Source: Cohnella sp. SGD-V74 (lineage in GTDB: Bacteria; Bacillota; Bacilli; Paenibacillales; Paenibacillaceae). Taken from it: a stretch of 64,000 bases of DNA. Made by a program: the position numbers and the translations under genes. Below, piece by piece: positions 43,384 through 52,115 of the stretch. Every line of letters begins with the position of its first letter. The stretch's first letter is position 1. The notes beneath the pieces were generated by a model. It worked only from the letters and a program-made list of their open reading frames with translations. It ran no database searches and was not told where the DNA came from. The DNA is taken from NCBI RefSeq assembly GCF_003001675.1, contig NZ_PVYW01000014.1:179700-243699 (forward strand), read 5' to 3'.

Positions 43384-43514
43384 CGATCCGATCTCCTCCT
43401 TGGAATCCTTTTCCTTCATTGTAACTTGACCGCGCCTCCCGGCAAAGCGCCGAAATTCGCCGACGGCCGCCGGAGCAGTACGAGCGGCTCGGCCTGACAT
43501 CGACGTAAACATGG

Positions 43515-43556
43515 AAATCCCTCTGGCACGCGCAGCAGCGTTCGCCAGAGGGATTT
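43515..43556 (-). terminator. terminator after the GH127 gene
   Basis: A perfect 13-bp stem AAATCCCTCTGGC / GCCAGAGGGATTT with a 16-nt loop, 4 nt beyond the GH127 stop. It separates GH127 from the phosphotriesterase/kinase pair. Confidence 0.85.
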
Positions 43557-43559
43557 GTT

Positions 43560-45452
43560 CTACATATGCTGTCTCGCTTCGAGAGGATGGCCGATCGTCG
43601 GGAACTCCGCGATGCGCAGCTTCGCGCCGCCGTAAGGAACGAGCTCCAGATCCACGTTCGGCTGACCGACAGCGTTCGGATGCAGCGGCGGGGTCCCGGC
43701 GTTGTTGCCTTCCATCTTCCAATCGCGCACCAGCCGGCCCTTCGCTTTCAATCGAACGGGGGAATGGCTCGCATCGAAAGGCTGGCAGGCGACGTCGTCA
43801 AAGCTGATCTCGTACTCGTTGTCCGCTAACAATCCGTATTTCCACGGAGAGCCGGGGTACACTTCCCAATCGTGGAACTTCTCCCTCTGCTGCAGCAGCT
43901 GCCAGTTCCCCTGAATCGGCAAGGCGTACACGAGCGGTCCCCGCTCCACGCTGACGGCGAGCAGATTGCGGGCGACGGTCTTGACCTTCATCGGCAGGAG
44001 CAGCGTCAGCCTGTCTCCGTCGGACCATTCGCGGCTAAGCTTGGCATAGCCCCGTTCGACCGTCAGCGACGCTTCTTCCCCGTTCACGGTCACGATCGGC
44101 CGCTCGCACCATTCGGGAATACGCAGCGAAAGGCCGAATTCGGCCGGGCGGTCGAGCGTCAACTCGATGTCCACCGTCTCGCGGAACGGATAATTGCCGC
44201 GAACCTTCAACGTCGCTTCGGCTGTCGCGCCAACCGTTCCGACTTGCGCCGTTATCGTGCAAGGCGCATACGATACCGCCGCCAGGCCGCCTTCGCCGTC
44301 CCGCATCCACAGATGCGAAGCCAGCTTCGGCCAGCCCTGATGCATGTTCGCCGTGCAGCAGCCGAAGTTGGGCTCCAGGCCGAACAGATTGGCCTCGGCG
44401 CCGTTGCTCCAAGCGCGGGGAGCCACATTGCAGACGATCTGGTTCACCTGCTGGTCGTATTGGTGGGACGTCCAGTCCTTGGAGATCGTCGCCGGCAAGG
44501 CGTTAAACGCCACCTTCTCCAGAATGTCGCCGAAGCGCCCTTCCCCGAACACTCTTGTCAGCTGCTCCATGGAGAACATGTACTCCACGACGGCGCACAG
44601 CTCCACGCCTTGGCTCGGATGGGTGCCCGACAGCCACTCGTCTCCCGAGAACATGCCGTGGGCCTGTCCGTGATACGTCATCAGGCTGTCGATGCCGCGA
44701 TGCACCGCTTCCCGCTCCCGGGGATCGCCGGTCAGCTCGTACAGAGCGCCGGGCGCCTTGATGCCCATCGCCACGTTCACGACATGCGTTTTCCAATCCC
44801 ATTGCTCCACCTTGCGCCAGAACGGAAAATCGCGGAACACGTCCGTCCAGCCGGTCGTCTGATCCGCCACGAGGCTCGCCAGCTCCAGGAGACTCTCGTC
44901 CCCGGTTTTCCGATAGAGCCACTGGATCGACAGCAGCATCTCCATGCCGCGCGCCTCCGCCCAGCCGCGCAGCGGATGCTCCTCGATCCGGCTGCGCACG
45001 TACCGGAAATACGAAGTCAGGAACGGAACGATTCGCTCGTCCCCCGTCGCCTCCCCGTATTGCGTCAGCACCTTCAGCATGATCATGTAGTGCCACCAAT
45101 CCTGCTTTTTGTCGACGTCTCCGTTGACCGTCTCAATGCTCTCCGGACCGAACGAGCCGTCCTCTCGCTGGCTGGCCAGCGACCATTCCACCCAGCGCTT
45201 CGCCTTGGCGATCAGGCCTTCGTCCTCCAGCAAATAAGCCAGCGGAAGCAAACCGTCCAAGTAGTACGGTCCCCGCTCCCAGCTCTCGCCGTTGCCGCCG
45301 ATCCAGCCGTTGTCGGGCCCGACGTCCGCCCAGTGCTCCTCCAGATGCCCCGTCAGCCCGTCCGCCTGAATCCGCAGTTGATCCCGAAGCCACTGCTCCG
45401 GCTTGATCGCTCCGAGCGGGAGCGCTTCGAATGCCGCATGCCGTTTGCTCAT
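43560..45452 (-). CDS. beta-L-arabinofuranosidase-like glycoside hydrolase (GH127, DUF1680)
   Basis: 630 residues. The GH127-type (alpha/alpha)6 barrel has WLRDQLRIQADGLTGHLEEHW, NGESWERGPYYLDGLLPLAYLL, YHGQAHGMFSGDEWLSG and the zinc-site residues: Glu and Cys in GVELCAVVEY and the Cys pair in NFGCCTANMHQGWPK, whose first Cys corresponds to the unusual Cys nucleophile of characterised members. C-terminal beta-sandwich modules follow. No signal peptide, so it acts on imported arabino-oligosaccharides or on glycans released inside the cell. It is divergent from an AraC regulator, which is its likely activator, and has its own terminator. Confidence 0.92.
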   Translation of the reverse strand: MSKRHAAFEALPLGAIKPEQWLRDQLRIQADGLTGHLEEHWADVGPDNGWIGGNGESWERGPYYLDGLLPLAYLLEDEGLIAKAKRWVEWSLASQREDGSFGPESIETVNGDVDKKQDWWHYMIMLKVLTQYGEATGDERIVPFLTSYFRYVRSRIEEHPLRGWAEARGMEMLLSIQWLYRKTGDESLLELASLVADQTTGWTDVFRDFPFWRKVEQWDWKTHVVNVAMGIKAPGALYELTGDPREREAVHRGIDSLMTYHGQAHGMFSGDEWLSGTHPSQGVELCAVVEYMFSMEQLTRVFGEGRFGDILEKVAFNALPATISKDWTSHQYDQQVNQIVCNVAPRAWSNGAEANLFGLEPNFGCCTANMHQGWPKLASHLWMRDGEGGLAAVSYAPCTITAQVGTVGATAEATLKVRGNYPFRETVDIELTLDRPAEFGLSLRIPEWCERPIVTVNGEEASLTVERGYAKLSREWSDGDRLTLLLPMKVKTVARNLLAVSVERGPLVYALPIQGNWQLLQQREKFHDWEVYPGSPWKYGLLADNEYEISFDDVACQPFDASHSPVRLKAKGRLVRDWKMEGNNAGTPPLHPNAVGQPNVDLELVPYGGAKLRIAEFPTIGHPLEARQHM

Positions 45453-45541
45453 TATGAATACCTCGCTTATTCGGAAAGTAGGTTCTCTCCCTCCGAATAT
45501 AGCACTGCGGCGTCCATTCTCCGATAGCCTAACTCACACAC

Positions 45542-45570
45542 TTTTTGTCGGATCGCAACTTCGCTATACT
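45542..45570 (+). promoter_or_regulatory. possible promoter of the AraC-type gene
   Basis: TTTTTG, 17-bp spacer, TATACT (45565-45570). The -10 is good and the -35 weak. The predicted start of transcription falls inside the palindromic element that follows. Confidence 0.4.
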
Positions 45571-45596
45571 AGGACGTGTATGCATGCGCGCCCTAG
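45569..45596. repeat. 28-bp palindromic remnant of the MITE-like element
   Basis: CTAGGACGTGTATGCA joined directly to TGCGCGCCCTAG. The halves match the left and right ends of the 155-bp element at 28903-29057 with few changes, as if the interior had been lost. It lies between the GH127 and AraC genes, close to the promoter. Confidence 0.55.
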
Positions 45597-45625
45597 AAAG
45601 ACAATCCGCGAACGGAGGCATTCGA

Positions 45626-46486
45626 ATGCTGCAATTCATCGCTCCGCCCTTGCCGCATTTCACTACGTGCGGCGAAGATACATATCCCGCCGGAGGCAAG
45701 CATGCGGACCGCTCCGGCATCGGCGTGTTCGATCTGCTGGTCGTCACCCGCGGCTGCCTGTACATGGCGGAAGACGATCTTCCCATAGTCGTGCCGGCTG
45801 GAGGCTTCGGCCTGCTGCGCCCGGACCGCGCCCACCGGACGACGGAGCCTTGCCGGGAGGAAACCCATTTCTACTGGCTCCACTTCCAGACGCTCGGAGA
45901 CTGGCGAGAGTCGGACCCGGCGAATCCCGCGGGTCTGCCGCAGCTCTCCGAGAGCGGCTACTCCACCCTCGTTCCGTTCGCGCATTATTTGCCGCAGTCC
46001 GGCATGCTGCAATCGCCGGACGACGCTTGTTCGCGGCTGCGCCGGCTGCTCGCGCTGCAAGCGGAGATGTCCGCTGCCTCCCATTGGAGACGGCAGCTGC
46101 TCTTCCAGGAGCTGCTGCTGCAGCTCCACGAAGAAACGAGCCTCCCGGCAGGAGGCTCGTATTTGGCGATCGCCGAAGAAGCGGCCGCATTTCTGCGCCG
46201 CCATTTTCGGGAGACGTTCACCTATAAAACGATGTCGGATGAATTGCATTTCCACGCCAACTATATTTCGCTCTGCATGAAGCGCGCTTACGGCTGCACG
46301 CCGCTCGACTACTTGACCCGCTACCGGATCGAGCAGGCCAAACGGCTGCTCGTCGATACGGACGACGCGGTCGGAACGATCGCCGAGAACGTCGGTTTCG
46401 GGTCTTTCCCGCATTTCGTGCGCTGCTTCGGCCGGCTCGCCGGCACGACTCCGAAGGCGTTCCGCATGAGATTCCGCCGGCCGTAA
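45626..46486 (+). CDS. AraC-family regulator with N-terminal cupin sensor
   Basis: 286 residues. The N-terminal beta-rich part (residues about 15-130: DLLVVTRGCLYMAEDDLPIVVPAGGFGLLRPDRAHR) is a cupin-like ligand pocket. Two helix-turn-helix motifs close the protein (TYKTMSDELHFHANYISLCMKRAYG; VGTIAENVGFGSFPHFVRCFGRLAG). I chose the ATG at 45626 because CGGAGGC lies 6 nt upstream. Being divergent from GH127, it is probably the sugar-responsive activator of that gene. It has Phe-Gly-Ser-Phe in the last motif, standard for the family. Confidence 0.9.
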   Translation: MLQFIAPPLPHFTTCGEDTYPAGGKHADRSGIGVFDLLVVTRGCLYMAEDDLPIVVPAGGFGLLRPDRAHRTTEPCREETHFYWLHFQTLGDWRESDPANPAGLPQLSESGYSTLVPFAHYLPQSGMLQSPDDACSRLRRLLALQAEMSAASHWRRQLLFQELLLQLHEETSLPAGGSYLAIAEEAAAFLRRHFRETFTYKTMSDELHFHANYISLCMKRAYGCTPLDYLTRYRIEQAKRLLVDTDDAVGTIAENVGFGSFPHFVRCFGRLAGTTPKAFRMRFRRP

Positions 46487-46505
46487 GAAGCCCCTCTCGC
46501 ACCGG

Positions 46506-47411
46506 CTAACGAAGCTTGTCCAAGGCTCTGTCCGCGAACCGGCGGTGCTTCTCCCGCATCGCCCTTTCGACGGATGGCTCCAACCCCCAATCGGACAGTC
46601 GCGAAGCCGGCTTCAGCGCGGCGTACAGATCCCAGACGGGAAGATTCCCGGCGTCAATTCCGCCCGCCAGCGTGAGGTATCGCGCCGTCAACGCTTCCAT
46701 CGCCTCTTCCCCGTAAGCCCACAGCATCTCCAGCCGCGCATTGCCGAGATCAGCCAGAGGATCTCCCAGGGCGGCATCCTCCCAGTCGATGACGGCGGCC
46801 AGCCGGCCTCCGTTCCAGAGGACGTTGCCCGGCCAGAAATCCCCGTGCAGCAGCGCGGTCCGATTGCTCCGCGCCGGTGGCCATGCCCGCTCCAGCGCAT
46901 CCCTGATGCGGCCTTCACTCAACGATTCGTCGAGCCGATCCGGCCTGGCGGCCACCCGCTCCGCGACCAGCTCGTCCTGCCGCGGAAGGAACGCCAGCTC
47001 CTCCAAGCCGCCGTCGGACCGATGTATCGCGGCCAGAGCTTCCGCCATTCGGCGAGCGTGCTCGTTGCTGTCCGCCGGAACGTATTCCCGTTCATGCTCG
47101 ATGTATTCGATCGCAACATAAGGCGAAGGCAGCGTCTCTCCAGACTCGTCGTATCCGTACGGCTCGGGCGCGGGCGCTCCCGCCGCGCGCAGCCATTGCA
47201 GCAGTTGGAATTCGTGCGCGGCGATGCGCGGATCGCGCGCGAGATCGGCTTGTCCGTGCTGACGGACGACGATCTTGCGCGCGCTTCCGTCGGCCAGCTC
47301 GAGCTCAAGTCCGACGACCCGCGCGGACACTCCCCCCGGCAATTCCCGCGCGCGCAGCAGCCGGGCTCCCGGCATTATCTTCGAAGCGATCGCCTCCAGC
47401 GGCTCTCTCAT
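46506..47411 (-). CDS. aminoglycoside phosphotransferase (APH)-fold kinase
   Basis: 301 residues. Motifs RKIVVRQHG (ATP-binding strand), YVAIEYIEHER (hinge), LLHGDFWPGNVLW (catalytic loop) and LAAVIDWEDAALGDPLADL (metal-binding Asp) are all intact, so it should be active. The substrate is unknown. Start: the ATG at 47411 has GAGAGG at 7 nt; an ATG at 47444 overlaps the histidine-kinase stop (ATGA) but has a poor ribosome site. Either way it is probably cotranscribed with the kinase. It is only distantly similar to the other APH-fold gene in this window. Confidence 0.87.
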   Translation of the reverse strand: MREPLEAIASKIMPGARLLRARELPGGVSARVVGLELELADGSARKIVVRQHGQADLARDPRIAAHEFQLLQWLRAAGAPAPEPYGYDESGETLPSPYVAIEYIEHEREYVPADSNEHARRMAEALAAIHRSDGGLEELAFLPRQDELVAERVAARPDRLDESLSEGRIRDALERAWPPARSNRTALLHGDFWPGNVLWNGGRLAAVIDWEDAALGDPLADLGNARLEMLWAYGEEAMEALTARYLTLAGGIDAGNLPVWDLYAALKPASRLSDWGLEPSVERAMREKHRRFADRALDKLR

Positions 47412-47440
47412 CGTCAACCCTCTCCCGCTAACCATTGTCT

Positions 47441-49426
47441 TCATACCCCCGCCAACGCGAGGCGAATGCGAAGCTCGCAACCAGACGGCGAGCCGTCCGC
47501 CGCCGCCCCGGCCCGCACCGTCATCTCTCCGTCGAGCAATTCCACCCTCTCCCTCATTGAAGCGAGTCCGAACCCGGGCTCCGACGCGGAGAACGGCTCT
47601 CCGTCGCTGACGAGAAGGAAGACCAGCGCTTGTTCCTCTACCCGCAGCGTAAACCGAAACCGCCTGCTGCCGCCATGGCGAATTCCGTTTGTAAAGCCTT
47701 CCTGAAGCGCATGGTAGAGCACGTTGTCCGCAAGCTTGCCCAGCGTAAAGCCCGGAGGCAACTGGATTTTCTCCTCGACCGCAATTTCCATCGTATCCTC
47801 GGCGAAACGAATCAATTCGTCAAGCAGGGCGGGCAGAGGGATCGCTTCCTCCTCCCCCGACGCCAACAGTCTGACCGTGCTTCGAATGTCGTTCAGCCCT
47901 TTCCGCACCAGCTCGTCGAGCAGATCCAGCTTCTCCTGCGGCACGCTGCCGTCCGCGCCGGACAGCCGCTTCGTCGCCTCCAATTGCACGATCGCCGCCG
48001 TAAGCGTATGACCGACGACATCGTGCATCTCGTAGGCGATGCGATTGCGCTCCTCCAACACCGATAGATGCGCAAGCGTCTCCGCCTTCTCCCGCAGCGT
48101 CACCGAGAGCGTGCGGTTAGCCTGCTCCAGCTCGGCCGTGCGCCGCTCCACAAGCCGCTCCAGATTGCGGTGAAACTGCTCGAGCTCCTTGTTTTTCTCC
48201 CGCAGCTCGGAGGCGTTGCGCTCGGATTCCAGATGAACGAGGCGCACTCGGCCGACGATCACCATCACCATGCAGATCATGAACAGAAACAAGCTGTTCG
48301 GAGTCAGTCCCTCGATGATTCGATACAAGTACGTCCGCGAATTCAACCAATCGGTCAGCAAGCCCGGCACCAGCCACATGGCAAGATAGACGATGCCGCA
48401 TAATGTAAACGTCCAGTACCCGCGAATGATCCACCTGCGTCCCATGTCCCGATGATCGGACGCGCGGGAAGAACGCAGCAGGAAGAAGGTCACGACGACG
48501 AAGCCGATCAGCGCCGCGACCGCATTGCCAAGCCCGGACCACGACAGGTACAGCGAAGGGATCGTCAACGCCGCAACGAGGCAGGCAACGACGTTTAGCG
48601 CGTTGAGAGCGTGCACGGCCCGTACGGCCTTTCCCTTGGGGACGCCAAGCGCGTTGACGTATATTCCGACGCTGGCCCAGATGGCGAGCGGCGAGAGCAG
48701 CTCCTTCCAATAATACGCTTCCTTCAGATCGACGAACCATTGCGGCAGGCGGCAGATCAGCAGCAGCGTCAGTCCCATGGACAGACCGAACAGCGTAAAC
48801 CAGCCGTACAGCGCTTCCTTGCGGCGCACGAACAGGATCGATCCGGCTATGCCTATCGCCAGGCTCAGCACCGCATAGACGAAGAAATTCATCTCGACCA
48901 GCATCAGAGCATAGAAAATTTGATCCGGCTCCCCGGCCAGCGCCATGTCGTTGCCGACCAGCGGCGACCCGTCCCATTCCGTGCGGATCAGCAGCGTCTT
49001 CCCTTCGTCCTGCGGACTGACGGGCACAGGATGCATCACCCTGTTCGAGTTGAAGTAGCGCAGCGCTCCGTCCATATTAAAGGAATACGCCATCCGGTCG
49101 TCCAGGTAAACTTCGAATCGTCCCATATTGCTGAAGACGAGATAGGGACTGCGCCATGGAAGCTCGGGCAAGGGGCGCTGAAGCCATACCGTGCCCCGGT
49201 ATCCGCTCAAGCTCTCTCTCGTCTCCGCGTTAAAAGTTTTCCATTCCGCTTCCGCCGGACGCTCCTCACCGAAGTGGATTTGCCAATACTTCACGAGCGC
49301 AACGAACGGCTCTCGCCGGCTGTCGAAACGGCTCTCCCGATCCACCAGCAGCGACGGCAGAAACGTACAGACGACGATACCGCAAACGAGACACCATATG
49401 AGCAAGGAAAAGCGTTGACGAATCAT
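47441..49426 (-). CDS. orphan sensor histidine kinase with 7TMR-DISM-like sensor
   Basis: 661 residues. An N-terminal helix (LLIWCLVCGIVVCTFLP), an extracellular beta-sandwich (about 30-180, with YRGTVWLQRPLPELPWRSPYLVF and GRFEVYLDD) and six or seven further helices to about 395 make a DISM-type receiver. A coiled coil (ELREKNKELEQFHRNLERL) leads to a HisKA_3 domain with H468 in IAYEMHDVVGHTL, and HATPase_c with HALQEGFTNGIRHGG and GFGLASMRERVELLDG. HisKA_3 kinases normally partner a LuxR-type response regulator, but none is encoded on either side. ATG 49426 is chosen (AAGGAG at 12 nt); a GTG at 49456 has no ribosome site. Confidence 0.88.
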   Translation of the reverse strand: MIRQRFSLLIWCLVCGIVVCTFLPSLLVDRESRFDSRREPFVALVKYWQIHFGEERPAEAEWKTFNAETRESLSGYRGTVWLQRPLPELPWRSPYLVFSNMGRFEVYLDDRMAYSFNMDGALRYFNSNRVMHPVPVSPQDEGKTLLIRTEWDGSPLVGNDMALAGEPDQIFYALMLVEMNFFVYAVLSLAIGIAGSILFVRRKEALYGWFTLFGLSMGLTLLLICRLPQWFVDLKEAYYWKELLSPLAIWASVGIYVNALGVPKGKAVRAVHALNALNVVACLVAALTIPSLYLSWSGLGNAVAALIGFVVVTFFLLRSSRASDHRDMGRRWIIRGYWTFTLCGIVYLAMWLVPGLLTDWLNSRTYLYRIIEGLTPNSLFLFMICMVMVIVGRVRLVHLESERNASELREKNKELEQFHRNLERLVERRTAELEQANRTLSVTLREKAETLAHLSVLEERNRIAYEMHDVVGHTLTAAIVQLEATKRLSGADGSVPQEKLDLLDELVRKGLNDIRSTVRLLASGEEEAIPLPALLDELIRFAEDTMEIAVEEKIQLPPGFTLGKLADNVLYHALQEGFTNGIRHGGSRRFRFTLRVEEQALVFLLVSDGEPFSASEPGFGLASMRERVELLDGEMTVRAGAAADGSPSGCELRIRLALAGV

Positions 49427-49574
49427 CGGGAGAAGGCACTCCTTCGGCGTCCGCACAGCCCGCCGTTTATTGTCTGTTTTACCGATTCCAGCTTAGCATA
49501 TCGGACGGCTCGAATCCGCGAGAACTCCCGATTAGTGACAAAGGTGACAAAACGGATGACAAATTGTAACGAGG

Positions 49575-50201
49575 CTAGTTATCCGCATCCGCCTCTTCTA
49601 TCTTTCTTTTTCCCCACCAGGAGGCCCATTCCTTCCGATGCTTGCAGACGAGAATTAAAAAATTGCCGAGCCACACGCCCAAGAGCGCCGGATCGGGCTT
49701 CGCCGCGCACAAATAGACGAGCAGCAGCGCCATCCCGATGACGACCTGCAGACCGTCCGACTGCGCGGGTTTAGGTCCGTTCGCGCGAAGCATTCGGCCG
49801 ATCGTCTTCAACACGGCCAAGATCGCGGCGTAGGCCAGTGCGGCTTCGAACCCCGTGATTGCGCTCCATACTCCGAAAGACACTGCGATCGCCTTGCCTC
49901 CGCGTCCTCTCAAGAACGGGGAGAACGCATGTCCCGCAATCGGAGCGACCGCCAGCGGAACGAGGCCGTACCCATGGGCGTAATCCGTGCCGCTCAGCCA
50001 GAGCAGCGGCAAATAGCCCTTCAGGAAATCCAGGACGATCCCGGTCAACCCGAGCCGGAAGCCCGCCGCCTTCCACAGATTCAGGGCGCCGGGATTGCCG
50101 TCGCCGACGCCGTTCAGATCGCGTTTGACCGCCCGTCCGAGCCAGTAGGAAAACATGAGCGATCCCGACAGGAACGCCGCAACCGTCCACAGAAGCAGCA
50201 T
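49575..50201 (-). CDS. PlsY-like glycerol-3-phosphate acyltransferase family membrane protein
   Basis: 208 residues with about five helices. PlsY transfers acyl groups from acyl-phosphate to glycerol-3-phosphate. The three PlsY motifs are recognisable but changed: GVGDGNPGALNLWKAAG (motif 1), LDFLKGYLPLLWL (motif 2) and GHAFSPFLRGRGGKAIAVSFG (motif 3, with Ala where PlsY has Gly after GGK). It is probably a paralogue with another acceptor. The ATG overlaps the glycosyltransferase stop (TGATG) and has GGAGG upstream, so the pair is coupled and may build an acylated glycolipid or glycosylated lipid. Confidence 0.82.
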   Translation of the reverse strand: MLLLWTVAAFLSGSLMFSYWLGRAVKRDLNGVGDGNPGALNLWKAAGFRLGLTGIVLDFLKGYLPLLWLSGTDYAHGYGLVPLAVAPIAGHAFSPFLRGRGGKAIAVSFGVWSAITGFEAALAYAAILAVLKTIGRMLRANGPKPAQSDGLQVVIGMALLLVYLCAAKPDPALLGVWLGNFLILVCKHRKEWASWWGKRKIEEADADN

Positions 50202-51307
50202 CACCGTCTCCTCCCGCTTCCGACCCGGACGTCTCTGCCCTTCCATCTGACGCGCCCGAGCACCGCTACTTGATAGAGCGAATACAGCATGACGATCAGG
50301 AAAAACAGGACGGCCAGCGGATGAAGCAGCGGCACGACGATGCCGAAAAAGCCGACGTATCGCATCAAATAGAGCAATTGAACGGTATACAGGACGTAAC
50401 CCATCGCCAGCGGGAGAGCCCATGGCGTAAAGGCCGTCAGCAGCGCGCTCTCCGACACGAGAAGCCCCGCTGTCCATGCCGCCGAGCAGACGACCGTCCA
50501 GCGGTTCAACGTAGACGTGCTCAGCACGGCTCCCTTGCTGAAGCCTTCGATCTCGCTGCGAATGCCTTGCGGATACATCCGAAAGGAAACGAGGCGGTAT
50601 CCGAGATAGTTGGCGGTCGGAATGCCGGCTTCGCGAAACTTCGAACCGAGCAGCAGATCGTCCAGCACTTCGGATTTGACGCTCTCGTGGCCGTTGATTC
50701 GCTCGTAATCTTCCCGAGCCGCCACGATGCAGGAGCCGTACAGCCCTTTCCTCGGATTGTTTCTCTCGAACGGAGAAGTAAACGCGAATGCGCCCAGCAG
50801 ATTGAATACGAGCGCCAATCTTTCGTACAGCTTCTGCGTGCGGTGATAAGGCACGACGGACACGACGCCGCCGGAACGCTCTCTGGCGCGAAGCAAAGAG
50901 GCCAGCGCGTTCGGCGCGAGCCGGACGTCGGCGTCCAGGAAGACGAGAACATCCCCGGAAGCGCGCAAGTATCCGTTCCATACCGCCCAGTTTTTGCCGG
51001 TCCAGCCTTCGGGGAGCGGACTTCCCGTCATGACGGAAACTCCGTAGCTCTCGGCGATCTGGCGCGTGCGATCCTTCGAATGATCGTCGACGACGATAAT
51101 CTCATGCGGCCGCGCGGTTTGTTCCATTAAGGAAGCCAACAGATGCGGCAGATTGCTCTCCTCGTTCCTCGCCGGAATAATAACCGTTACCCGCTTGTCG
51201 CCCGAACCGGGATTGCCGGAGACGGGCAGCTTGACGCGCCGAAATAGCAGGAAGCCGGATGCGCATCCGACCGACACGACCATCCAGATCCAGACCGAGC
51301 CCCACAT
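50201..51307 (-). CDS. membrane glycosyltransferase family 2 (CrtQ-like)
   Basis: 368 residues. An N-terminal helix (WIWMVVSVGCASGFLLF), then the GT-A domain: VTVIIPARNEESNLPHLLASL, EIIVVDDHSKDRT, DVLVFLDADVRLAPNA (DxD) and VKSEVLDDLLLGSKFREAG in the acceptor region. Three or four helices follow (about 270-350). The GTGKNW-like segment EGWTGKNWAVWNGYLRASG is typical of hopanoid or carotenoid-associated GT2 proteins such as CrtQ. It adds a sugar to a lipid acceptor at the membrane. The start ATG 51307 is preferred to GTG 51313. It follows the ABC ATPase by 65 nt. Confidence 0.87.
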   Translation of the reverse strand: MWGSVWIWMVVSVGCASGFLLFRRVKLPVSGNPGSGDKRVTVIIPARNEESNLPHLLASLMEQTARPHEIIVVDDHSKDRTRQIAESYGVSVMTGSPLPEGWTGKNWAVWNGYLRASGDVLVFLDADVRLAPNALASLLRARERSGGVVSVVPYHRTQKLYERLALVFNLLGAFAFTSPFERNNPRKGLYGSCIVAAREDYERINGHESVKSEVLDDLLLGSKFREAGIPTANYLGYRLVSFRMYPQGIRSEIEGFSKGAVLSTSTLNRWTVVCSAAWTAGLLVSESALLTAFTPWALPLAMGYVLYTVQLLYLMRYVGFFGIVVPLLHPLAVLFFLIVMLYSLYQVAVLGRVRWKGRDVRVGSGRRR

Positions 51308-51372
51308 GACCACCCGCTCCGCCTCCCCTCATTTCTTCATTTATATGAGAAGAAGGGATAAGCGTAGACGGC

Positions 51373-52077
51373 TTAATTGCGATAATAGGGACTCGATTGC
51401 CGGACTTCCTCCATGGCGTCCGTCAAGCTTCTGCCTTCCTCCCGCAGATCGTCGATGCGGAAGTCCGCCCGGATCAGCCCCTTGTGCAGGACGATGGCGC
51501 GGTCGATGACGTTCTCGATCTCATCGATCAGATGGGTGGTGATCAGAACGGTCTCGTCCCCTCGCAGCCCGGACATCATCAGCTTCAGCGAATCCCGCCG
51601 CGAGAACACGTCCTTGCCGACGAACGGTTCGTCCAGCAGCAAATAATCGGGTCGCTTGGCCAAACCGGCGCTCATCTCCAGCTTCATTTTCTGACCCTTG
51701 GAGAACGTTCGCGCTTTGCGGCGAGTCGGCAGCTCGAACCGCTCCAGCAGCTGCTCGAAATACGGCCGATCGAACCTCGGGAAGAAGGCGGACAGGAAAT
51801 CCGCGTATTCCAACGGCGTCTTGTTCGGGAGGAAACCGCCTTCCTCGGTAATGAACGCCATCCGTTCATACTGCCGGACGACGGGCTGCCCTTCAATCGT
51901 GATTTCGCCGTTTTGGAGCTCGCCGATGCCCATGATCGCCTTGAGCAGCGTCGTTTTCCCGCTCCCGTTCTCGCCCAGAATGCCGACAACCTCTCCCTTA
52001 CCGATCTTCAGCTCGTGGATGTACAGCAGGGCGTTGCTCGTCGGGTAGCGTTTATCCACGTATTTCAACTCAATCAC
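51373..52077 (-). CDS. ABC transporter ATPase, YtrB-like
   Basis: About 234 residues. Walker A GENGSGKTTLLKAIMG, Q-loop FITEEGGFLP, Walker B DYLLLDEPFVGKD and H-loop VLITTHLIDEIE are intact. The signature region reads FSKGQKMKLEMSAGLA, the K-G-Q variant common in ABC-2 type ATPases. I prefer GTG at 52077 because GGAGG is 7 nt away; the ATG at 52083 almost touches that site. It should energise the ABC-2-like membrane protein at 53451-54224. B. subtilis YtrB, from the cell-wall-antibiotic-induced ytr operon, is the model. Confidence 0.9.
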   Translation of the reverse strand: MIELKYVDKRYPTSNALLYIHELKIGKGEVVGILGENGSGKTTLLKAIMGIGELQNGEITIEGQPVVRQYERMAFITEEGGFLPNKTPLEYADFLSAFFPRFDRPYFEQLLERFELPTRRKARTFSKGQKMKLEMSAGLAKRPDYLLLDEPFVGKDVFSRRDSLKLMMSGLRGDETVLITTHLIDEIENVIDRAIVLHKGLIRADFRIDDLREEGRSLTDAMEEVRQSSPYYRN

Positions 52078-52115
52078 GGTCATTCCTCCTCGGCTTCCCC
52101 GATGCTCCGCATGCT

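Noticed and set aside
42466..43722. N-terminal extension of the phosphotriesterase-like protein
   Set aside because: Codons before 43383 are Arg/Ala-rich, cross the GH127 terminator and lack a ribosome site; a good one precedes 43383.
51334..51355. Terminator between the ABC ATPase and GT2 genes
   Set aside because: TTCTTC/GAAGAA can pair, but the stem is weak and AU-only with no U-tract; transcription may well continue.
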